From assembly GCA_029582165.1 (NCBI GenBank), contig CM055884.1, positions 18,383,037-18,447,036 on the forward strand: a stretch of 64,000 nucleotides of DNA. The letters run 5' to 3'. A program made the position numbers and the translations under genes. The stretch's first letter is position 1. Each line of letters starts with the position of its first letter. The stretch comes from Portulaca oleracea. Lineage: Eukaryota; Streptophyta; Magnoliopsida; Caryophyllales; Portulacaceae. Shown here piece by piece: positions 22,148 to 34,098 of this stretch. The notes beneath the pieces were generated by a model, which ran no database searches, was not told where the DNA came from, and worked only from the letters and a program-made list of their open reading frames with translations.

Positions 22148-23502
22148 TTATTGTTACAAGTTTTGGATACAAGAGTGCTTGGTTTTGAACAGTTGAAAGC
22201 TTTGTATGAGAATGGCGAAGATTTTGGAGAGTTGTACCAGAAGTGCAAGGGACATCCTCAAAGTCTATATCACATAGATCAGAGATTTCTCTTCAAGGAA
22301 ACCAAGTTATGTATTCCAAGGAGCAGCTTTAGAGAGTTGTTACTAGGTTGCTTAGCAGGACACTTTGGCATTGAGAAAACCCTTATTATGTTGAAAGAAC
22401 ATTATTGTTGGCCCAAGATGAGTAGAGATGTGGAGCATTGGGTAAGGAGGTGTGCTATATGTCAAATATCCAAGAGTCATAGCTTACCTCAAGGGTTATA
22501 TACACCTTTTCCAGTCCCAAACAGTCCTTGGGAGGACATCAGCTTAGACTTCATTGTTGGTCTACCAAGAACTCAAAGAGGGAAAGATTCAATCATGGCA
22601 GTTGTGGACAGATTCAGTAAAATGGCTCACTTCATTGCCTGCCATACCACTTATGATGCTGTGAGGGTGGTTGAATTGTATTTCTAGGAAGTAGTGAGAC
22701 TCCATGGAGATTCCCAGGAGCATGGTTTCATATAGAGATGTTAAGTTCCTAAGTCATTTTTGGGTAACTCTTTGGAAGAAGTTGGGGACTCAATTGAAGT
22801 AGCACCACTTGTCATCCTCAAACAGATGGACAAACGGAGGTCACAAACAGGACACTTGGAACACTATTGAGGTCACTGATAAACACAAACAAAACAAGAT
22901 GGGACACCCTTTTGTCTCATGCTGAGTTTGCTTATAATAAAGCACCATCTAAGGCAACTGGCCTTTCCCCATTCCAGGTTGTTTATGGTAGAAATCCTAT
23001 AACTCCATTAGATTTATCACCACTAACAAATTCTGTGAGGTTTAGCTATGAAGCAGGAAAACATGCAGAGGAGATCAAGAAGCTTCATCAGCAAGTTAGG
23101 GAGAAGATCATCAAGTATTCTGAGCAAGTTTCTACATCAGCAAACAAGCATAGGAGGAATATGGTTTTTCAGCTAGGAGATTTAATGTGGATTCATCTAA
23201 GGAAGGATAGATTTCCAAGCAAGAGGAAGGGAAAGTTAACACTAAGAGCAGATGGTCCTTTTGAAGTTCTAGAGAAGATTGGAGACAATGCTTACAAGTT
23301 AGACTTTTCTGAAGACTATGGAGGCAGTGCTACATTTAATATTGCAGTTTTGAGGCCATACTTTCCAGAGCATGAAGACCTTCCAAGTTTGAGGACAAAT
23401 TTTCCTCAACTTAGGGAGGATGATGGAGATCCTCCATCAGAGGTTTCAAGTCCAAAGCCAAGAGGTCAAGGGTCAACATCAGAAGCAGCAATGACCTCAT
23501 AA
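22148..23502 (+). pseudogene. CRM integrase, running into the 3' LTR
   Basis: The zinc-binding region ends in CAICQISKS, but the first His of the HHCC motif is not seen (LLLGCLAGHFG). The DDE core keeps the first Asp (ISLDFIVGLPRTQRG). The second block reads [13 protein letters not shown], so the catalytic Asp of SDRD is Tyr. A TAG at 22685-22687 and frame changes near 22720-22866 break the core. From 22867 the frame is open through the C-terminal domain (VLRPYFPEHEDLPSLRTNF) and crosses the LTR border at 23421, ending at 23502. A C-terminus encoded partly by the LTR is a feature of CRM elements and is thought to aid centromere targeting. Confidence 0.85.
23410..23420 (+). promoter_or_regulatory. 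CRM polypurine tract
   Basis: CTTAGGGAGGA immediately before the LTR start TGATGG; also within the integrase coding frame. Confidence 0.7.
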
Positions 23503-24557
23503 GCACCGGCATTGAGGCCATCATCAGCAACATCCAACACTGACATCTAGGGATGCTATATGTTGGTCCAACATGTCATGAGGCCATCCAACTACACTAG
23601 CCAGCCAGTGAGGTCGTTTCTCAACTCCATATTTCTAGATTGAGTACCTCACCCGCCCTTTTGAAGACTTCACTTTACAGATGTTGAGGTCATTCCATCT
23701 TAGTGAAGATATTTCTCATTTTCCAGTTCTGAGGTCCTCTATGAAGATATCACTTCTAAACTGTTGCGGATATTCCATTCTGTGAGGCGATCCTACATGT
23801 TTGTTGAGGTCCTCCATGAAGACTTCATTTCCAAGCTGTTGAGGTCATTTCCAGCTTCTGAGGTGAACTATCAGTTATGTAATAATGAAAACGCATTTGT
23901 TTTCTTTTATTTCCTTTTACTTTGATGTAATCCAGCTTAAGTAGCTCATTAAGGAAGTTAAGTAAGTTTAATGCTTAATTAGGAAGTTTCTTAGAAAAGG
24001 GGAAACTCTAATTAGCTAGCTTAAACCCTAAGTATATATGTTTTGTAATCAACAGCTTGAGAGGTCATTAATCAGTGATATTCAATAGCATTTTGAGTGC
24101 CTTGTTGAGCCTCTTGTTTGTGAGTGACGTTAAACTCTCATTCTAGGTTAATTCTACTTCAGTATCAAGGATTTGGCAATCCTTGTGGTGCGTGTAGAGC
24201 TTGGTGATTTCAATGGTGGTGTGCCTGTATCCATTGAGGTAATCGAGTCCTTTGCCCTTGATGTTCTAGCTGTGGTATGCCTGTATCAGCTCGAGCTCAA
24301 GCCTATCTTTCATTTAATGTTTGATTGTTTGTTTTTGTCCATTCGATCATATTTCACACATCACCCATTTCATTCATTTATGTTTTGGTGTTTATGATCC
24401 ATTTTGGAGGAGATTGTGATTGGGTCTCTGTTGTGAGCCCTGTTTTGGAGTGTTTGCATTCGATTATCAGTTGTGAGGTCTAGAACCCCCGTGTTGTGTG
24501 AGTCTGCGTGGTGTTTTTGAGGTCATTACTCTAATCTTAGCGACCTTGCATACATCA
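23421..24557 (+). repeat. CRM 3' LTR
   Basis: Same start (the 19-bp inverted repeat) and same ATCA end as the 5' LTR, followed by TSD ATACA. The first 82 bp are still open in the integrase frame. Confidence 0.9.
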
Positions 24558-24562
24558 ATACA

Positions 24563-24596
24563 TCTTGTTTTTGTTCAGAGGACAATGTAGAATACC
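24563..24596. other. 34-bp host bridge between two retrotransposons
   Basis: This is all that is left between the CRM TSD and the Tat element; its last five bases (ATACC) are the Tat TSD. On the minus strand it is part of the split host frame. Confidence 0.8.
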
Positions 24597-24866
24597 TGTA
24601 GACGCTGAATTTTGTCATTCAATTCAGCTTTACAAATATTGTAATTTATTTTAAGTTTCTTTTATTTTTGAATAATTTAGAAAAATGCTAAGAATTGAAA
24701 TGCACACATTCTTCACATGTTAAAATCTCCAAAATCAAACCAAATCAAATCCCTCTTTTATTTCATCCTTCCTCATCCTTCCAAATCAAATAAAATCAAC
24801 CTTTATTTGATTTTATCCTCCCAATATTCTTTCATTCACCACCATAAATAAACCTACCTCCACCAT

Positions 24867-24874
24867 TATAAATA
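24867..24874 (+). promoter_or_regulatory. TATA box of the Tat-like LTR
   Basis: TATAAATA, conserved in the 3' LTR at 51313-51320. The likely core promoter of the element. Confidence 0.55.
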
Positions 24875-24977
24875 CACCCTCATTTCCTCTCTTTTTTGAC
24901 CTCAAAGTCATCCTAGGAGTATTGACACTAGGTGATTTTACCTTTCTTCTCCTCTCTTCTTCTTCTTCTTCTTCTTC

Positions 24978-25012
<35 letters not shown>

Positions 25013-25913
25013 TTGCATTCATAATATTGGTATTAACTTGAGGTTAGTATTGTTTTTTCTTATTTTATTCTCACTTTGCTATGATATAAAATTTGTCTAA
25101 AATAATAACATTGATGCTCTAATTTATCTATTAAGTATATTAAAACAAAATAAAGAGAATGAGCTATTGCCATGTGTCATCTATTCTATATATTCTTTTT
25201 TTTAGGTGAAAAATTTTCATTGACTCGTTGACTTAATGTATTCATTAGAGGTGTTAAATAGTAATAACTTTTAATTAATAAAATAAATTACTATTAATAA
25301 TAGCTATCAACCAATAAGTACACAAATATATCTTCATGTTGTGTGCAAGTTAACACTTTACTCTTCTTATCTTTCTTTAATGGTAACCTACTACCTTTTA
25401 TTGATTTAATTTGTGATATCAAAAAGATGATATAATTACTTGCGTTTATTCAACTTAACCAAAATAAAAATTACTATTATTTTTAATTATATGTGTTAAG
25501 ACAAAATTATAACACATATTTCTGGATTTTTTTTATCATATTAATAATTGTTAGGGATCGGATTCAGATCTTGTTAATATATTAAAACAAAATATGCATG
25601 TCTAGCAAGTTGCCATGTGGCACTCTCATAATCTGATGTAGTAAATTAAACTCCAAAATATTTTTAAATCATAATTAAACTTCATTGTTGAAGTCTCTTC
25701 AACTTCCTAGATTTAATTGATAATTTATCTTTTGAAAAGCTTAATCGCTATAAATAAATAAATAAATTTATACTTTATTATAACACAATTATGAAAATTA
25801 CTTTAAACAAATTGAGTAGAAAACTTATTAATTATTGAAATACTTTATTTATTTTAACACAATTATGAAATCACTATAAATAAATTAAGCATAAAACTTT
25901 ACATTCATCAAAA

Positions 25914-28610
25914 CTAGCAAATATCCGCGCGTTGCGCCGTGGTGAATTAAAAAAAACTTAACTGTTGTTTGATGTGATTTTAATAATACATTAGGGTGAT
26001 ATAAAATAGTGTTTATGGAGATAAATAATCAGTTATATGGGGTTTATGGTTGAAAATAATCCAAATTGACTTTTTAATCAACAATAAACTGAAGTTTTAC
26101 CATATTTTCCCAGACTAAGCCTGCACCAAATTCAGGTCATAGAAAACTGACATGGCATCGATACCACATGCTTAGTAATCAAAAAATGATGTAAGCTCAT
26201 TGGTACTAAGCACATTGTAAGGTTCCAGGTTCTAGGTATAAGTCGGACCTATTTGACAGGTTCCAAGTTCGACACGTTCCAGGTTCTAGCAAACCTGTCG
26301 AATAACATATAATTTGTTCTTTTGGTTTCCCTTTTAATTGCTTTCAAGCTTAGCCAAAATAGCAAACCTGTCAAATAACATATAATCTGTTGAATGGTGT
26401 ATTACCAACACATTATAGAATTCTTATATTTTTTTTTAAAAAAAAAGTGGAAAATGGATGCACAAATTAAGCAATCGAGGATAAAAGTGTATGCATAACA
26501 TAAATACCCACTCCATCCAAAAATAACTGACTTCCATGCCAATACAGATGAGTTTCACTCAAATATTAGAGTGTCATTTGTAATTTTTAATATGGCCAAC
26601 ACATTCTAGATTTATTATAATTAAAAAAAAGTAGAAAATTGGTGCACAAATTCAGTTATGGGGATAAAAGTGTATGCATAACGTAAATACTTTCTCCGTC
26701 CAAAGATAATTGGCTTCCATGCTTTTCAAGATCCATCTTTACTCAACAATTTATCACATAACATATTCTTTATTAAAAAAATTCTAATTTCACAATTTTT
26801 TTAATATTATTTATTATTACGAATCTAGTGATATTAATTTGATGTCATGAATCATTGTATTATATTAAAAAATTACAATCAAACTTTTGACGATGAAAAG
26901 TAATCGAAGGAAGGTCATACTATACATGATTATTATGGGAATTACGTACTATCACTGTAACCTTTTAAATATATGCAACACATTTGTAGTAAGGTGAACT
27001 ATGTATTATAATTACCAATCAAATCCATGGATGAATGAGTATTCCATTAAAAAAAATGGATTTACAAAAAAAAAAAAGGGAAAAAGATGGATGCATGGAT
27101 GAATGAATAAATGAATGAATGAATGGGTCTGACGGTTGAAGGAAGAGAGAGGGGTACAAAGATGATGTATGTGGGTTTGACAAAAAATTATCAAACATAA
27201 ATCTAATGGTTGAAATTAATTAGTACCAACATGTAAACAATGGCCAGGAGGAAGGGAAGTCATTTAAAGCTGACAAAGTTTTGTCTAACTCGAATAAAAA
27301 AACGAGTACATGCGAAAATACTATCATTGTGAACATTAGCTGGAACTAATAATGTAATCACATTTAGGGTGTGTTTGGTTGAGAGGAAAATGATTTCTGA
27401 GGAAATTGTTTTCCATGAGAAATGGTTTTCCAAGGAAAATGATTTTCCATGCGAAATTTTCCCTTGTTTGGTAGGAGATAAATTATTTTTCGAAAAATGA
27501 TAATTTATGTTGATATAAGTAGTGATATATGTTACATGAAAATATTTGAAGCTCAAAATTCATATTTGAGCTTTTCTTAATCATTTCTATCGTGTTATGA
27601 AGTTTCGTGACAAACCGATAAAATTAAATTTTGCTTTTAAGTTTCAGCCATATTTAACTGCAAAAAAATGTCGACAAAAGTGGCGATATATGTTACAAAT
27701 GAAAATAATTGAAGCTCAAAATTCATATTTGAGCTTTTTAATCATTTCCATCGTATTGTAAAGTTTCGTGACAAACTGAGAAAATTAAATTTTGCTCTGA
27801 AGTTTTAGTCATATTTAACCGCAAAAAATGTCGATAAAAGTGCCGATATATGTTACAAATGAAAATATTTGGAGCTCAAAATTTATATTTGAGCTTTTCT
27901 TAGTTCATACTATCAAATCATAAAGTTTCGATTCAAATAGTTCAGTTTGAATTTTTAAAAGTTTCAGTTAGTTTTAGGGCAAAAACTTCTAATCTGACGT
28001 ATATTGAGATAAATGTTATCAAATAAAAATATTTTGAGCTAAAAATTTATATTTGAGGTTTTTTTAATCAATTCTATCGTGTCACAAAATTTCGAGCAAA
28101 ACCGTTAATGTTAAATTTCGGCCTCAAATTTCAGTTAGAGTTAGTAGTAAAAATCGATCCAACAATCAATGGTGGAAAATGATTTTTCTAGGTTGAACAA
28201 AGGAAGTCAATTTCTTTCCTTTAGAGGAAAATGATTTTCTTTGGAAATGATTTTCTTAACTTTTTTTGTACCAAACACTAGAAAATTGGGAAAATATTTT
28301 CCAAAAAAATGTTTTCCCCCCTACCAAACACACTCTTAGCTATAATTCATATATCATGTGGTGTTCTGGAAAACTTATAGAGAAATAGAGTTAGGGTGCG
28401 TGGCTGCAGAGTAGATGGTGGTTACTAAAGAATAACTACATTTGTAAATAACAGTAGTTATAGGAAGTTAAGAATATTTTTTGTGAAAATGTAATTACAA
28501 ATTGATGGCTATGATTATATATTGAATTGCATCTGACGGTTGTAATGCAGTAAAATCCGAAATTTGCTCCCGTGCCAGTCAAGGAAACAAATCTTTAATA
28601 TATAGAATAG

Positions 28611-28611
<1 letters not shown>
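25914..28611 (-). mobile_element. Helitron H2, minus strand, nested in H1
   Basis: Read on the minus strand it starts TCTATTCTATATATTAAAG (5' end at 28611, preceded by A) and ends with a GC-rich hairpin (near 25930-25950) then ATATTTGCTAG, the CTAG at 25917-25914 followed by T. No transposase gene. It carries a Tourist-like MITE, two similar copies (near 26390-26535 and 26590-26725) of a Stowaway-like segment (CTCCATCC/CTCCGTCC), and a GAAT simple repeat near 27100-27125. Confidence 0.75.
27367..28335. mobile_element. Tourist-like (PIF/Harbinger) MITE, 969 bp
   Basis: The termini are GGGTGTGTTTGG and its near reverse complement CCAAACACACTC, flanked on both sides by TTA (27364-27366 and 28336-28338). 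The TTA TSD and this TIR style are diagnostic for Tourist elements. The interior has four diverged copies of a ~160-bp unit (each with AGCTCAAAATT...ATTTGAGC), starting near 27549, 27713, 27872 and 28031. Long for a MITE, because of this internal amplification. Confidence 0.75.

Positions 28612-28665
<54 letters not shown>
28612..28665. repeat. (TA)n microsatellite
   Basis: About 26 TA repeats immediately beside the 5' end of Helitron H2. Confidence 0.95.
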
Positions 28666-28669
<4 letters not shown>

Positions 28670-29406
28670 ACAAGCACATAAGCGAATTTCAAACAAGAAA
28701 AAAATAATTTGGGAAAATTGATTATTTTCAAAGCATATTCAAAACCTCACAATTTAATGCTTTCATAAATATATTCTAAATAAAAGAAAATCTTAATATT
28801 TGATTTAATACACAACTAAGACATTCCCTAATTTTTCTTTCATCAATTTTATATTATAATATTTCAACACAACATAGGAAATAAACTATAATCGATATTA
28901 AAGTAAAATTTTCGTGAAAAGTCTAGACTCTTATTTTTGTAATTTCTTTAATAACTATTTTAAAAACATAAAATATTTATTAACACTATTTTATATATTT
29001 GATAGATTAAAAAGTTTAAATTATATGTTACTACCATAAGTTGAACAAGAAGTTTGAGTAAAGATAGATAAAAAGAATTATAAAATAGACTAAAAAAATA
29101 ATCACAAAGTCAAAACCAAAAATCAAGAAAATAGAGTTATCATAGTCATTGTAAGTTGTAACTTTTTTTTTACACTAACATTAATGTTCATACAAGAAAA
29201 TAAAATAAAATATTTACCGATAATTTCAATTTTAACCTATTGCGCACACTAATTTATATTATACTGAATGTATGGATAAGGATTTTAATAAGTATTTAAT
29301 TTAGTAGATAAATACTTAAATATTAATTTATGACGACATGAATTTTTGAAATAAATTTTTTTATATTTTTCTTCAAAATAATTATATAAAGTATGGTTAT
29401 TTAATA

Positions 29407-29642
29407 CTCCCTCCGTTCTTTTTTATCTGTCATTTACGGTTTTCTGTGCCAATTTTTAATCAATAATTTCTAATATAAAACTTTTATAAAAAAATATAAT
29501 ATTATACTTTTTTAATAGTATTTTTTATTACGAATCTAATGATATCAATTTTGTATGATAAATCATTATACAAATTAGGATATTAACGGTCAAAGTTTTT
29601 GTCACAATTTCCTAGGCGACAGATAAAACAAAACAGAGGTAG
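29407..29642. mobile_element. Stowaway MITE, ~236 bp
   Basis: CTCCCTCCGTTCTTTTTTAT at the left and an inverted, decayed match ending CAGAGGTAG at the right, flanked by TA. TIRs of this type and a TA TSD define Stowaway (Tc1/mariner) MITEs. Located in the right arm of Helitron H1. Confidence 0.75.
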
Positions 29643-30300
29643 TAGTATTATGGATTTTAATATACTTTCACCACCAAATTATTCAAATGATACCATTGTT
29701 AAAAAAATTTTCATTATTTTCTAATTATCATTCAAATTAATTTTTTTTCAAGATTGAAATGATAATTATTATAAATTACTCTAAAAAATATTACATGAAA
29801 TTATTGAAAAATTTTCCGTGCATAGCATGGGATATCAAAGGCTAGTTAATCTACTTAAATGCAAACTTGTAAAGGTTTATGCTTTTGTTCATTTATTTCA
29901 TTCTACTATTTGCATTTATTTTATTTTTACATTTAATCATCTCATTTGCATGCGCTAAATAAGATTAATTAATCTAATTAATTCTCCTCTTCTACTCATT
30001 TCTGTAAACTAACTGATTTAGTAGAATCCGTTCTTTGAACGGGCGAATTCGAGAGTTTTTACTTTCGATTTCGTAACCTTACCCCTGGATCCGAATCTCA
30101 TGGTTCGTGATTTATGGAGTTTAAATTTGAGTTTATTAATTCTTATTAAAAATTAATTGGCGGCTCTTTTGATTTTTATTATTTTGACTCATTTGAACAT
30201 CATAATAAAATGAATTTAAATCCTTTAAAGATTAAGACACCTTATTCGGCTCGTCATACACCGCGTGGGACACCACGGGGATTTTCCCGGGTCCTACAAA

Positions 30301-30318
30301 TGGCGACTCCACTGGGGA
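30301..30318 (+). promoter_or_regulatory. Tat-like primer-binding site
   Basis: TGGCGACTCCACTGGGGA, two bases after the LTR end. The typical Ogre/Tat PBS. Confidence 0.9.
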
Positions 30319-31366
30319 CTTACTTTAAGAGGATAAAACTTGAAAAACCGGTTTTTTAAAATTTCGAGTATAAAGGAGAAATTATTTATTTTAATTTTTA
30401 TATAGTTAGTTAGACATCAAGCTTACGGACCTCCATCTTGATTTTTTATAAATCGGGATGAACCCAAAGGTACCGTTTAGGATTTAACCCAAATTTGCCT
30501 TTCGGGCAAAGTATACTTCCGACTTCATAAAGAAATGAACTTCACATTTCAAGAACATCGCAAGTTACTTTCCCACTCATGAAGCACTCCAAAATTCTCG
30601 GAATTATGAATTCACATTTTCCCTTTAATTTTGCGAGAAACACACGGGTCAGATTACTATGAACTCCATAGAATTTGTGGCACGTGAGAGACATGAGTAT
30701 GTTAGTTTTAAGGATCCGACCTTAAACCCTTGAATAGAGAACCTTGGTTAGGCGCATCCCTTATTTGTATGCTATGCGCATTCCCTTTGTGCTACCTGTA
30801 AATTATGTGCTATATGTTTTCCCTTCCGTTCTAAGAGTCGGTCTCATGTTTCGTCCCCTCCAAATGTTGCCCTAGTTTGGGTAATAGTCAAACAAAGAAT
30901 TAAAGAAGGCCTAGAGGTCTCTCTTGGGCTCGAGTCAAAGAGGTTTGATCAAGCCCAAGATCTTAGTCTGACTTTGTCCAACCCTTGGAAGCATTGGATC
31001 CATAAAGTGTGTATCCGGTCGTTATTCAAATCTGAGTTCATTAAGACTTTGATGTTGAATCGATCTTATGACGGCCTGATGGACCTTCCCCTTCCCATAT
31101 GCATAGTTCCATACTAGGCTAGTGGTCCTCATGCAAGCCCGATGGTGGGTGAATCAAGCCAAAAAAAAAAAAAAAAACAAAAGAGTCAGCATATAGGCAT
31201 GGTCTGCATTAGGTGGTCTCATATATATAGGTCGCTAGGTCTTTGGGTAGGTCAATGCCAGGGTTAATTTTTGAGGTTTATGGTTTCTATACAGGCAGAA
31301 TAAGGATCCGGTGACCGACCTTGAACTCGAAGTGAACAAGTTACCTTCTTTGCACCACAGTCTCCA
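30319..31366 (+). other. Tat-like 5' leader
   Basis: About 1 kb without a convincing gene. It contains an A-tract near 31159-31176 and a purine-rich region. Long leaders are usual in this lineage. Confidence 0.55.
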
Positions 31367-32227
31367 ATGGCCTCCAACGGAATACCTAGAAACAATGAAC
31401 TATGTCTCTTCATCTCCCAACATTTGACTGAAATTTCACAGCAAATGCAAGGCAATGATAAGAGAATAGATGAAACCATCAATTCGCTAGCAAGGATGAT
31501 TGATGAGCTGAATTTTCGTGATGAAGATGGAAGCAACACTCATCATAGTGAAATGTCAAGCATGCGTGAAATAGAGAGAGAGATCCCTATGTCTGCAAAT
31601 CACTATATGGACACGGGACTCACTTCTATTCCTAGAGTCAATCAACCACATAAGTCCAAGTTACAAATGGAGAAGTTTAAAACAGTTCCAAATGTCTCCC
31701 GATCACCTTTAACTGAGAAGAAAGACCAAATTCCGCCTTTAGCCACAGGAGGATATCAAGAAAGAAGATGTAGTGAACGAGAAAGTTCTTTTATGAACAA
31801 ACTCTTGACCACAATAATTCAAGTGCAATCATGCATTGAAGGTCTGAACCGAAAAATGGATATGATCCTTTGGATTATACAAAACGATAGAAGGACGGCT
31901 AATATTGAACATCGCATCAGAAAAAATATTGGAGAAGGATCATCATCAATGGGATTGTATGGCACTGACATTCATCAAAGGGCTTCAAATTCCTCTACTA
32001 AGAATGCTGAAATCACAACCTACACTATATACGTCGAGATCCTCAATTACCTCCTTAAAAGAGGAATGATTGAACTTCCCCCTATTCGTTGTGAACCAAA
32101 AGTGTGGGCGAGGCATTGGAACCCAAGCGAATTCTGCAAATACCATAGAATGCAAGGTCATGACACCGAGAAGTGCAACACTCTCAAGGACAAGATAGAA
32201 GAAATGTTCCAATCCGGGAAGCTGTGA
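31367..32227 (+). pseudogene. Tat-like gag, truncated
   Basis: A 286-codon frame from MASNGIPRNN. The N-terminal half is probably coiled-coil (ISQQMQGNDKRIDETINSLA). The C-terminal end has NPSEFCKYHRMQGHDTEKCN, the modified zinc knuckle region of Tat/Ogre gag proteins, then a stop after MFQSGKL. Much of the usual gag is missing and no protease or RT follows. It could still give a protein that binds the element RNA. Parasitism of autonomous Tat elements is the probable way such a copy moved. Confidence 0.65.
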
Positions 32228-34093
32228 CTATCAATCGCAGCGTAGAAATTCAATTAGAACGTGGCCTACCACAGAGTCAAACGGGGTCTTTCCAAAACCC
32301 CGAACTGCAAAGATCAATTAGGGGATCCCCTCATGTTGCGTCTTTTCTTTTCATTTTCAGAGTCAGTTAGGATATATCCCAAGTGGATTTTTTTTGTAAT
32401 GTATTCATCTTAGTTGCATTCAATAAAGATGAAATCTTTCATGATTATGACTCTTGTCTTCCCCGACCCTTCATTTGCTTCGAAACTGCTAAGGAAAGAA
32501 TCTTGTGTTTGCATTCCTGATTTGAATTGAAGAGCTCATTCACCCATATGACCATCCAAGTTTGACACATCCAACTGCTCGTTTCCTTCATCTTACATCT
32601 CCATCACATTTTCTCTATGCTTTTATGCCTTACCCCGAGTCCAAGGTTAATAGAGAGAAGAAATGCTAACTTCACTGCCAAAGCGAAGTTAGGCAAAAGG
32701 AGAGACAAATAAAAAAGAGCGAGGCCAACTTGAACACGCATCTAACGAGTTGGGCAAAAGGAGAGGTGAATGAGTAAAAATTAAGGGGAGAGAAGCTAAC
32801 CTGAACACTCACCCAACAGGTTAGGCAAAGGAGAGAATTCAAAGCGACCAATAGTCTCTAAAAGTGAATTTCCCCATCTAACAAATCATGCAGCTGAAAA
32901 GGACATGCCTATGATAGAAGGCTTCCATCCCTTACCACCGACATCATCACCACCCCCATTTTCATCTAACCGTTTTACCTATATTTTCACCTTCTCACAC
33001 CATCTTCTTGACCACCACCATGAACCCGGTCATTCATTTTATGACCAACCCATCCCTAAATCCATTTAAGTCGACTAATGTGTTGCGAGTGACAAATATC
33101 ATCAAGGATAAGAGAAATACAGATTGAGGTTGTCCAATTCAAAAAAGCAAAAAAAGAGAAAAGTACAAAAAAAAGAGAAAGAAGAAAGTAAGAATAAGAG
33201 GCAATTGTCGGTTTATATTGGTCACTCGCACACATCCCAAAACCTTCTCGTCCAACCTTCACGCCTATCCTTCCCATTAAACTTTCAACCCATCTCAAAG
33301 TCCTTCTTGAGGCATCAATCGTTTAAAGTTACACCTGTTGAACTACGAATGGCCTGATTCCATACTGGATACGTAGGAGAACCTCTATGAGGCCTGGCCA
33401 CTACAATTCACTTTAGAAAAAATCCATCATCAAGTCATTTGGTCTTTGAGAGATAGAATAAAGAGTGGCTAGCTCGAAACCTCACCAGGCGAGCTAGGCA
33501 AAAGGAGAGGAAACCTTGGTCTCTAATGACACTGACAAGTTGTCAGATTTCTTTCACCAAAGCACACCCATCTTTTCCAATCAGACTTGGATCACCCTTC
33601 ATACCTAAATTCATCAAACCATAGTCATTTGACCATCTCTTCCCTTATGAGATAAACCCACGAGACATGATGTTTCATCCATAGACCATCTCATCTACTC
33701 CATCAGTTTGAACCTTGGTCCATCGAACTACCCATCCATTCACCACCTTGTCCATTACATCTAATCGCTACCCTCACCGTACAACTCACAACCTTATCTC
33801 GCCCTCTATCTGGGCATGATTTTTCACTATCTTTTCCATCATTCCCATTTTTCACCCCATCACCTTGTGAACTCCTCTGATTCGGTCATTAGTGCATGTA
33901 TGAGATTCGTCAGTTAATCCCTGCTTTCAGAACACCTGAGTGAGGGATAACTCCTTTAGCAGAACAAGATGTCAGCTGTATAGGGTGTTACTTGAAGGCG
34001 ACACCCACCTAGGTCAATCATTCTGACTCACTTAAAGACACTTGTTCACTGATATTGGGGGCTTGGTGCTTACATGTTCCTACCTAAAAGAAT
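32228..34093 (+). other. Tat-like 3' region, left part
   Basis: Non-coding. A motif with GGCAAAGGAGAG or GGCAAAAGGAGAG recurs near 32690, 32752, 32823 and 33496. The stretch CTACGAATGGCCTGATTCC followed by GGATACGTAGG (about 33343-33382) is a conserved block I associate with the region after pol in Tat/Ogre elements. Its presence directly after gag means pol was deleted. Interrupted at 34094-34098 by the Tekay insertion. Confidence 0.6.
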
Positions 34094-34098
34094 CAAGA

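Larger units (their letters stand above)
17762..24557 (+). mobile_element. CRM-clade Ty3/gypsy element, complete but decayed
   Basis: Two LTRs of 1138 and 1137 bp start TGATGGAG and end ATCA. The 5-bp TSD ATACA is at 17757-17761 and 24558-24562. A tRNA-Met-type PBS and a polypurine tract are in place. Domain order is gag, PR, RT, RNase H, IN, as in Ty3. RT wording (RESLSPCAVP-like, [21 protein letters not shown]) and an integrase frame that runs into the 3' LTR fit the CRM (centromeric) clade. At least eight in-frame stops make it inactive. Confidence 0.88.
25127..29845 (+). mobile_element. Helitron H1 (non-autonomous)
   Basis: It starts TCTATTAAGTATATTAAAAC after an A and ends CTAG before a T, with a short hairpin (CCGTGC-ATA-GCATGG) about 10 bp upstream of CTAG. 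These are Helitron rules: 5' TC, 3' hairpin plus CTRR, insertion between A and T, no TSD. Comparison with the 3' LTR gives the empty site (GCTCTAA...TTAATCTA). No Rep/helicase is present. About 2.0 kb remain when the inner Helitron is subtracted. Confidence 0.8.
24597..30298 (+). repeat. Tat-like 5' LTR, interrupted by a Helitron
   Basis: The LTR is in two parts, 24597-25126 and 29846-30298, which together match the 3' LTR minus its MITE. The (TCT)n/(ATC)n microsatellite near 24958-25012 is longer here than in the 3' LTR. The remaining 4.7 kb is a nested Helitron. Confidence 0.88.
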
